Of a DNA stretch of 14,102 bases, positions 8,762-14,102 are shown piece after piece. The position numbers and the translations under genes were made by a program. Origin of the DNA: Bolinopsis microptera (lineage: Eukaryota; Ctenophora; Tentaculata; Lobata; Bolinopsidae); contig NC_087084.1 of NCBI RefSeq assembly GCF_026151205.1, positions 2,300,743 to 2,314,844 on the forward strand, given 5' to 3'. The notes under the pieces were generated by a model. That model saw nothing but the letters and a program-made list of their open reading frames with translations, was not told the DNA's origin and ran no database searches. How positions within the stretch are numbered: position 1 is the first letter of the stretch; every line of letters begins with the position of its first letter.

Positions 8762-9132
8762 ATATTTTTTATACCAATGCTAACGGCCTATTTAATAAAA
8801 TTGATGAACTAAAATGTATTTTATCAATGTATAAATCTATTGAGGTAATTTGTGTAACAGAAACTCATTTTAGTAGTGATATATTAAATGCCGAAATTTA
8901 TATTGAAGGATTTAGTATGTTTAGAAAAGATAGAGATCTGCCTTGATTCATCCTTCAGCACAGAGAAAAGCTCCTTTTTTTATACATTATGATTACAGAG
9001 GATCTGATATTTAGATATATATTGCTGTGCTGTAAAAATTGACTTTATTTATTTATTTATTTATTTTAGAGATTTTAGAATTGACAATTCCACTGGCAGT
9101 ATAAGTGGTGGAGGAGGCTCTATAATTTATGT
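8755..9132 (+). pseudogene. LINE ORF2 apurinic-type endonuclease, part 1 (interrupted)
   Basis: APE-like endonuclease nicks target DNA to prime reverse transcription. The frame starts PLNIFYTNANGLFNKIDELK, overlapping the end of ORF1 in the -1 frame with no in-frame ATG at the junction, and reaches VTETHFSS (8854-8877) with the conserved catalytic glutamate (8860-8862). It then reads FSMFRKDRD and is cut at 8937 by a 130-bp insertion. On the far side (9068 on, another frame) it resumes RDFRIDNST and continues to SGGGGSIIYV, the expected glycine-rich loop and strand of these endonucleases. A second insertion begins right after, at about 9133. The next catalytic motifs lie in part 2. The natural start of ORF2 is unresolved. 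Confidence 0.8.
8938..9067 (+). mobile_element. 130-bp insertion with AGAGAT target duplication and (TTTA)n tail
   Basis: AGAGAT occurs on both sides (8932-8937 and 9068-9073), and removing the insert plus one copy rejoins the endonuclease frame precisely (FRKDRD to FRID). The insert ends in (TTTA)n, about 9043-9066, like the microsatellite tails of some SINEs and short LINE 3' ends. No tRNA-type A or B box is obvious and it encodes nothing. The head (CTGCCTTGATTCATCC) is not recognised. A retroposed SINE-like or 5'-truncated LINE scrap is the best guess. Confidence 0.7.
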
Positions 9133-9513
9133 ATGTTTTTTTCGGTTTTCGAAGTTCGATATAAGATTTTGGACTCGAGGGTCCCCCTTTGTAATGCGAT
9201 CTCGGAAGGCAGGCCTCCCCTTCGCAATACGAGCTCGGAAGCGGGAGCTCTGCTTTCAGAGGTACGTATCGAGAATGTCTCAGACCGAACATTTTCAAAG
9301 TCAACAATTTTCAAAGTTTTCTTGGAAACTACTTTTGTTCATGTTTCATGCTACCCTGATCATTATGAGCCAAAAATATTTTTTTCGGTTTTTTGAAGTC
9401 CTTACCTACATTCTGGCTTTGGCGCGAAGCCCCAATAAATTTAGGCTGTGGCGCGAAGCGCCAAAAAAAATTTAGAATTTGGCCCCCCCATGAAGAAAAT
9501 CATTCCTACACCC
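9133..9513. repeat. Second insertion in the endonuclease: composite repeat of unknown family
   Basis: This stretch separates SIIYV from ICCIYRSTSL of the endonuclease; about 25-30 family residues normally lying between are not visible, so the insertion came with a deletion, or those residues are too decayed. It holds a direct repeat (TTTTTTTCGGTTTTCGAAGT near 9134 and TTTTTTTCGGTTTTTTGAAG near 9378), ATTTTCAAAGT twice (about 9292 and 9308), a GAGCTC/GAGCTC pair near 9230-9250, and a 29-bp tandem repeat at its right end. It finishes with a C-run and CCTACACCCCTG. No target duplication or terminal inverted repeat was found. Two frames are open through most of it, but neither shows a domain. Confidence 0.5.
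9417..9476. repeat. 29-bp tandem repeat containing GGCGCGAAGC
   Basis: Two units spaced 29 bp apart (GGCGCGAAGC at 9421 and 9450), each followed by C/A-rich sequence and AAATTTAG. The second unit contains the palindrome GGCGCGAAGCGCC. It lies within the composite insertion. Confidence 0.8.
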
Positions 9514-10660
9514 CTGATTTGTTGTATTTACAGATCCACTTCATTGAATTTAGAACAGAATAATGCGTTAATATCTTGTATCAAGAGCATCTGTATTCTG
9601 TAGTGAAAGGAATGATTTTGAAACACTCCTTTTAGGAGATTTTAATTTACCAAATGTTTTATGGGAAACTGGTAGCATAAATAGTAATATTGCTAGCAAG
9701 AACCAGTTTTTAGTTACTCAACAGAAATTCATGGATGTTTTCAATGACAGTGGTTTAACTTGGTATTTCACCAACGAGACAACTAGAAGACGGCTTGTGA
9801 AGGATATACTCTCCAGGAGAGTCTTCTTGATCAGGTCCTGTATACAAATGATGCTCTTGTCAACGGTTGTAAGATCGTTTCTCTGCTTGGTAAGAGTGAT
9901 CATGTTGGGATACTTGTCGAACTAGTTGTTTCGCCGGATACTAGCAAATGTTTAAAAGAGAAGATTATCAAACCTATATGGGGTAAGATTTCCTCTGAAG
10001 AGTTATTAAATTTTAGTTTGAAAAATATCGACTGGGATTATAGTTCTACCAATGATGTTCAAGATATGTGGGCTGAATTACATGGTAAACTGGAGACTGT
10101 TGCTGCAGCTGTTCCGACTGCTTCGGTTTATCTCGACAACAGACCTGTCAAGTTGCCATGGAGTACATCTGCACTTAAACGAATGAGAAAGAATAAAGAT
10201 AAAGCATGGGCTGAGTTTGATATTAATCCATCTGATGTTAATTTTAGTTATGCAAGTAGCAAACAACATACTTATGAAGTAGCAGAAATTAAAGCTAAAG
10301 TTAACTATGAAAAGAAAATTACATCTAATCTGAAGCAGAATTGTAAGTCTTTTTACTCTTATTTACGAAATAAACGTCAAATTAAATCAAGTGTGGTTTC
10401 TTTAGATAGAGGAGATGGTACACGCACAGATAGTTCGACTGAGTCAGCTGAGGTACTCGCAAGTGCCTTTAGCTCTGTTTTTGTGCGTGAACCACCTGGC
10501 CCTCTCCCTAAAACTGAGAATTTAAGACCTGACAATGAGAGTATTGATGATATTGATGATATGGAAGTCAGGAGTTCTGATATAAAAAAGCAACTTTTAA
10601 AGCTTAACATTTTTAAGAGTTCTGGTCCGGATGGTGTTCATCCGAAGTTGTTGAAATCGC
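9514..10660 (+). pseudogene. LINE ORF2 endonuclease part 2 and linker to reverse transcriptase (frameshifted)
   Basis: Coding similarity resumes as ICCIYRSTSLNLEQNN (9517 on, frame 1). It shifts to frame 2 near 9599, giving FETLLLGDFNLP with the GDFN catalytic motif at 9635-9646, then shifts back to frame 1 near 9811 as QESLLDQVLYTNDAL, followed by the SDH motif (9895-9903). From there an uninterrupted frame (232 codons are counted from a TTG at 10018, but it is open from about 9811) runs through the usual linker: KLPWSTSALKRMRK, KSFYSYLRNKR, then FKSSGPDGVHPKLLKS, the block that normally stands just before the polymerase fingers. The sequence ends there. The three endonuclease motifs (E, GDFN, SDH) are all recognisable across parts 1 and 2, but the two frameshifts and two insertions inactivate it. 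Confidence 0.8.
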
Positions 10661-11235
10661 TAAAGATAAAGATCTATATCACACTCTGTTTGAAAGCTAT
10701 CTTGCATATGGTATAACTGTCTGGGGAGGGGCATCTAACAAAAAACTTGAACCTCTGTTCAAAGCACAGAAAATGTGTGCCCGCATAATGTTTGGAGATA
10801 AAGAAGCATACTTGGATAAATTTAAAACTAGTGCACGATGCAGACCCTACGGGGAGCAAATCCTGGGCAAGGAATTCTACAGAAAGGAGCATACAAAACC
10901 CCTCTTCAACACTCATGAAATCATGAATGTGCATAATCTGTACTTCTACCATTGTATTAATGACATCTTCAAGGTCTTGAAATATAGAACCCCTATATCA
11001 CTATACTCCCTCTTTGAAACATCTGGCAGACTTGGCAAAGAGACACTAATTCTCACACCTAAACCATCAGACAGCTACATATACAGAGCAGGGACAATAT
11101 GGAATACAGTACGACAAAATCTCATGCTAACTACATTCACCAGTTATAAGCCCAATCACCTCAAATCATCCATAAGAATCACCATCACTCACACTCAAAA
11201 GGAAGGAGAACCAAATGACTGGAACTTAGCTTTAA
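10661..11235 (+). pseudogene. LINE ORF2 C-terminal domain, joined by an internal deletion
   Basis: Immediately after PKLLKS the frame changes and the sequence reads DKDLYHTLFESYLAYGITVWGG, the region that follows the reverse transcriptase domain in copy 1 (HKDLYHTLFESHLTYCISVWG). It continues as MCARIMFGDKEAYLDKFKTS (10773 on), TKPLFNTHEIM and NDIFKVLKYRTPISL to NDWNLAL. All catalytic polymerase motifs are absent: roughly 0.9-1 kb is missing by comparison with copy 1 and the usual ORF2 layout. The junction lies in AAAGATAAAGAT, where short repeats could have aided the deletion. The frame is cut at 11232-11235 by the TTAA element, so the TAG at 11241-11243 lies inside that element. Confidence 0.8.
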
Positions 11236-11251
11236 CCCATTAGGGACGATA

Positions 11252-12059
11252 GGGTCGTTTACGACCCACCTTTTCTAGAGGCTATAGAGGACAAACCATA
11301 ATACTAAACGCAACGAATCTTTCGCACATATGCTCAAAATTTATTGGGCTACATTATTGACTTTCCAGTCGAGACCCAATTAATTACTAACAACTAAATA
11401 ATTAGGCTAATTAGTCGTCATAATTGGAAAATATTTCACTTTACTTCTTGCCTTGATTGGGACATTAAAACTTTATGTATGCTTATTTTGTTGAGGACAA
11501 AATAGTTGCGGGCAACGATTTCCTTGAGACATATGAAAAGCCCGTGATAATCAGATGTTCACAAACAGAGCTAGACGCTGTTTACTAACTGCGGTCGCAT
11601 ACGACCCGCTCGTCCGGGTCGCAAACGACCCATCACGGTTTTTCGGCTTTAACTTCTGAAACAAAGACGTTAGGATAAAATAAAAACTGTAGCATAAGTT
11701 AAAAACATATGGTCAATACTGTGTAACTCTAACCTTTTAAAAATAAAGAATTTGGGTCATTAACGACCCACTCGGCTCACTTGCTTATTACTACATATGT
11801 CCATGTAACTTCTTGAATTCAGCCTAAAGCATGACATCATAAGTTCAAAATCGCCTCTCAGCAAGTGATAATCATCATAAACTGCGAAAAATCGGTTAAA
11901 TGGGTCATTAGCGACCCACTAGGACCACAAAATTGATTAATTAAATATAATGTTGTCAAACTTTTACAAATATTAGTATAAAAACATGTTATATCTTGGT
12001 CATTACTCCTGTACGTTGATTTAACTTTTAAAATCGATCAACTGGGTCAATAACGACCC
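11252..12059. promoter_or_regulatory. Left set of GGGTCR...YGACCC quasi-palindromes
   Basis: Copies at 11252-11267 (GGGTCGTTTACGACCC), 11593-11607, 11616-11631 (GGGTCGCAAACGACCC), 11754-11769 (GGGTCATTAACGACCC), 11902-11917 and 12044-12059. After the pair at 11593/11616 the spacing is 138, 148 and 142 bp. The outer 5-6 bases are conserved in dyad form while the middle varies, as expected of a protein-binding site recognised by a dimer. Transposase or host-factor binding is an inference. Confidence 0.6.
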
Positions 12060-12184
12060 ACTCGGAAGTTGAACCACCTCATCAATTATTATCAGTATCA
12101 TGCTGTTCCACCATCAAGAAAGACACTCGTAGGTCTTAATTCCACGCAAACCACGGGTGGCTGACTACTAGCCCTTCTGAGATC
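11593..12184. repeat. Left ~590-bp inverted arm of the TTAA element
   Basis: The reverse complement of this arm is found at 13189-13777 with only scattered substitutions and small indels (for example CTGTTCCACC here against TTGTTCTACC on the complement of the right arm, and a few extra bases near 12082). By eye identity is in the mid-90s percent. The pair could form a hairpin with a loop of about 1 kb. The outer limit is GGTCGCATACGACC and the inner limit is CTTCTGAGATC. Confidence 0.9.
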
Positions 12185-12579
12185 CAGGGCCAACTGAAGG
12201 GCCGTCATCACTCATCAAAGAGCTGCGAGAATAACACTACTGCATATGCCTGGAGTTGCGTCCTGACTATAATACTATGGTGCGTGGAAATCTGTACCGA
12301 AAGGACCGTGGCCGTGCCGCAAAAGAAAAGGAATCGGCCCTCGTTCCTAACTTGCTAGGTAATAGCCATGCTGTTGTTGTTGCTTATTAGATTCTGTTAC
12401 CTTTTTCGTCAATTTCGAATCTTGGTAAACGACCTGCTACAACCCACCGCTTGAGACCCAGGGTCCCACGGTGATCAGATCATGTCACTCAAGAAAAATC
12501 CCCTGAACGAAGTATACGAGATATCATGTAACCTTGGGTAAATACTGAAAGACGAGTGGTCAAATTGCATATTCTAATC

Positions 12580-12660
12580 CAACATGCCAATATGTTTTTT
12601 TCATTCCTAGAAAGTACGAGAATAACTAAACAACTGCTGCATTCAGATGGCTACATTTAC
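12580..12660. repeat. Inner inverted repeat, left copy
   Basis: It shares CAACATGCC, ATTCCTAGAA, ACAACTGCTG, ATTCAGAT and GGCTACATTTAC-like blocks, in order, with the reverse complement of 12977-13062; identity is roughly 80-85% by eye, lower than in the outer arms. The right copy has a 7-base tandem duplication (TTCAGAT twice). Confidence 0.75.
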
Positions 12661-12688
12661 AGCTCTGTGAAGAAGGACAAGGAAAAAG

Positions 12689-12710
12689 CCCCCCCCCCCC
12701 CCCCCCCCCC
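12689..12710. repeat. Poly-C tract of 22 bases
   Basis: An uninterrupted run of 22 C, with a G-run of 11 at 12889-12899 about 180 bp further on. Such runs are prone to length error in sequencing and to slippage in vivo. Confidence 0.95.
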
Positions 12711-12811
12711 ATTTGGCTGGCGGTGCTGCAACCTGCAATCTCTCAGACAACTACCTCGTTTTGGGTAACAAACCCCGCAACAACGAGGCAGCTTTCAAAA
12801 CGAAAACAAGT

Positions 12812-12945
12812 ATTACGTAATCGGCCGAGAGGGAGGGGAGTTTCCAAATGATTAAGCTTGTGTAATTTTGACATAATAGCTATGTGGTGGGGGGGGGGGC
12901 GTAAAAATTGTCCAATAAGTGATTACGTTATATATGAACGGCCCC
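12812..12945. mobile_element. Candidate small MITE remnant in the core
   Basis: On the minus strand it begins GGGGCCGTTCATATATAACG with TAACGTAATC, and ends CTCGGCCGATTACGTAAT. The ends share GATTACGT(A/T)A in inverted orientation, but the outer part of the second terminus (the GGGGCCGTTCAT match) is missing. GGGGCC-GT-TCATA-AA-TTACGTAA termini resemble those of MITEs seen in many invertebrate genomes, from memory and not verified. It interrupts the palindromic core. Confidence 0.4.
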
Positions 12946-12976
12946 TAAGAAGTAAAGAAAGGGAGCTGCGAAGAGA

Positions 12977-13062
12977 GTAGATGCAGCCATCTGAAATCTG
13001 AATCCAGCAGTTGTATAGTTCTTCTTGGACGTTCTAGGAATCGAGAAAAGATAGGCATGTTG
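12977..13062. repeat. Inner inverted repeat, right copy
   Basis: Inverted and diverged partner of 12580-12660, carrying the duplicated ATCTGAA/ATCTGAA heptamer near 12989-13002. It shows that the element's core arose partly by inverted duplication. Confidence 0.75.
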
Positions 13063-13188
13063 TTTGCTGTCTCACGACATTACGGTCGTGTACTAACAGC
13101 TGATAAACTCACCTACCTATCAATCCAATTCTGCCCATTATTCGTCAGTCATTGGGTGACGTGATCTGCAGATTACCGTGAGACTCCA

Positions 13189-13777
13189 GATCTCAGAAGG
13201 GCTAGTAGTCAGCCACCCGTGGTTTGCGTGGAATTAAGACCTACGAGTGTCTTTCTTGATGGTAGAACAACATGATACTGATAATTAATGTCGTGGTTCA
13301 ACTTCCGAGTGGGTCGTTATTGACCCAGTTGATCGATTTTAAAATTTAAATCAACGTACAGGAGTAATGACCAAGATATAACATGTTTTTATACTAATAT
13401 TTGTAAAAGTTTGACAACATTATATTTAATTAATCAATTTTGTGGTCTTAGTGGGTCGCTAATGACCCATTTAACCGATTTTTCGCAGTTTATGATGATT
13501 ATCACTTGCTGAGAGGCGATTTTGAACTTATGATGTCATGCTTTAGGCTGAATTCAAGAAGTTACATGGACATATGTAGTAATAAGCAAGTGAGCCGAGT
13601 GGGTCGTTAATGACCCAAATTCTTTATTTTTAAAAAGTTAGAGTCACACAGTATTGACCATATGTTTTTAACTTATGCTTTTTATTTTATTTTATCCTAA
13701 CGTCTTTGTTTCAGAAGTTAAAGCCGAAAAACCGTGATGGGTCGTTTGCGACCCGGACGAGTGGGTCGTATGCGACC
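13189..13777. repeat. Right ~590-bp inverted arm of the TTAA element
   Basis: Inverted partner of 11593-12184. It begins GATCTCAGAAGGGCTAGTAG and ends at TATGCGACC. The arm is AT-rich and contains five of the 16-bp quasi-palindromes; no reading frame of note. Confidence 0.9.
13311..13777. promoter_or_regulatory. Right set of GGGTCR...YGACCC quasi-palindromes
   Basis: Copies at 13311-13326 (GGGTCGTTATTGACCC), 13453-13468, 13601-13616, 13739-13754 (GGGTCGTTTGCGACCC) and 13763-13777, mirroring the left set. Unlike the left end, no copy is seen adjacent to the right terminus, so the element is asymmetric at its outer edges. Confidence 0.6.
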
Positions 13778-13912
13778 ATAGCTGTATCTTTTAAAGTAAA
13801 CGAGATACAGATTAGCTTTTTTGGATATCTCATTTTTGCTGTAAAGTGACCTAGTGTGTTAAACGGCATCAAAATCGGCAAACTTTAAAACTCGTCGTCC
13901 CTAATGGGTTAA

Positions 13913-13992
13913 ACAGCGTTCGACAAAATTCAAAAACTTTAAAATTGACCTTGCCTAGATTACTTAAGCTTGAAAAAGCGGTAATATCTTAG
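13913..13992 (+). pseudogene. LINE copy 2 ORF2 C-terminal end, displaced by the TTAA element
   Basis: In the frame set by the codons before 11235, this segment reads NSVRQNSKTLKLTLPRLLKL and a few more residues to TAG at 13990-13992, with no stop before. Copy 1 also ends within a few dozen codons of the equivalent point, so the length fits the family. This is the terminal exonless end of the interrupted ORF2. Confidence 0.7.
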
Positions 13993-14102
13993 CAAAATAT
14001 AACTTGCAGCAGCCCCATACCTTGTCATGAACATAATATCGAAACTACCTCTGTGATCACATCTTTCTCTGATCTGGGTGCAAAATGAATATTATATATA
14101 TA
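13993..14102 (+). other. Probable 3' UTR of LINE copy 2
   Basis: Short AT-rich non-coding sequence following the ORF2 stop, ending in (TA)n at the right edge of the window. No polyadenylation signal or A-tail is seen before the window ends. Confidence 0.4.

Larger units (their letters stand above)
12185..13188. other. Core of the TTAA element, non-coding
   Basis: About 1 kb between the arms. No transposase or other domain is recognised; the longest frame (12556-12768) gets its proline run from a C-tract. Parts remain inverted repeats of each other (12451-12488 with 13156-13195, and 12580-12660 with 12977-13062), so the palindrome once reached further in. About 266 bp on the left (12185-12450), bracketed by similar GAGATCCAGGG and GAGACCCAGGG, has no counterpart on the right. 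Confidence 0.6.
11236..13908. mobile_element. Non-autonomous piggyBac-type TTAA element with long inverted arms
   Basis: TTAA stands at both edges (11232-11235 and 13909-13912). The ends are inverted repeats, CCCATTAGGGACGA on the left and TCGTCCCTAATGGG on the right. CCC...GGG ends with TTAA duplication are the signature of the piggyBac superfamily. Rejoining the flanks with one TTAA lets the interrupted LINE frame continue to a stop at 13990, independent proof of the boundaries. Inside the ends lie unlike outer segments (about 340 and 115 bp), then inverted arms of about 590 bp, then a 1-kb core. There is no transposase frame, so it depends on one from elsewhere. It carries no recognised cargo gene. 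Confidence 0.85.
8060..14102 (+). mobile_element. Second non-LTR retrotransposon (LINE copy 2), nested and internally deleted
   Basis: Read left to right on the plus strand: ORF1 (8060-8761), ORF2 endonuclease (8755-8937, 9068-9132, 9514-about 9910), ORF2 linker up to the start of the polymerase (to about 10660), then directly the C-terminal domain (10661-11235) and, after a 2.67-kb TTAA element, the ORF2 end (13913-13992) and probable 3' UTR. The whole reverse transcriptase core (motifs A-C) is missing at the junction near 10661-10668. Three insertions and at least two small frameshifts further break ORF2. The C-terminal domain is clearly homologous to, but well diverged from, that of LINE copy 1, so these are two families of one clade. 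The right limit is not determined within the window. Confidence 0.8.

Noticed and set aside
8938-9067. Intron with a TTTATTTTAG acceptor
   Set aside because: There is no GT donor at the left edge, and the AGAGAT duplication at both sides indicates insertion.
9131-9532. GTATGT...TTTACAG intron in the endonuclease
   Set aside because: The splice-like ends are good, but ICCIYRS just before the putative acceptor looks like endonuclease coding sequence, and the interior is repeat material. Insertion explains it better.
11241-11243. TAG as the natural stop of LINE copy 2 ORF2
   Set aside because: It lies inside the terminal repeat of the TTAA element; the frame continues on the far side to 13990.
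12556-12768. Proline-rich small protein
   Set aside because: The prolines come from a 22-base C homopolymer; no start context or conservation supports a gene.

Overview
The window looks like repeat-dense DNA from an animal nuclear genome, probably an invertebrate. There is no bacterial gene layout, and no host gene, rRNA, tRNA or CRISPR array is visible. The content is a satellite array followed by nested transposable elements: APE-type non-LTR retrotransposons (LINEs), a piggyBac-type TTAA element, and several MITE or foldback elements. The sequence is AT-rich with GC-rich islands inside the small elements. Species cannot be named from this.

Layout. 105-4257 is a satellite of about 11 units of roughly 370 bp; each unit is itself a dimer of two diverged halves of about 185 bp. 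4258-5055 holds one full and two partial copies of a palindromic foldback element with TTAACGGGTGA ends. 5056-5590 is AT-rich spacer. 5592-about 7170 is a 5'-truncated LINE with an intact reverse transcriptase reading frame and a 3' UTR ending near AATAAA. 7171-8059 holds a doubtful Ty3/gypsy scrap, a 17-bp tandem duplication and a MITE (7585-7877) with GC-rich terminal inverted repeats.

From about 8060 to the right edge lies a second, related LINE. It has an ORF1 (RRM-like, K/E-rich tail), and an ORF2 in pieces: endonuclease part 1, a 130-bp insertion flanked by AGAGAT, a second repeat insertion, endonuclease part 2, a deletion that removed the whole reverse transcriptase core, and the C-terminal domain. 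That last domain is split by a 2,673-bp element (11236-13908) with TTAA on both sides. Removing the element and one TTAA lets the LINE frame run on for about 25 codons to a stop at 13990-13992.

The most notable object is the TTAA element. It has short terminal repeats beginning CCC, near-identical inverted arms of about 590 bp set inside the ends, about ten copies of a 16-bp quasi-palindrome (GGGTCG/GGGTCA ... TGACCC/CGACCC) spaced about 140 bp apart inside each arm, and a partly palindromic core. No transposase is visible, so it would depend on one supplied in trans. Working order of events: the LINE inserted, decayed, and then received the TTAA element and the smaller insertions.
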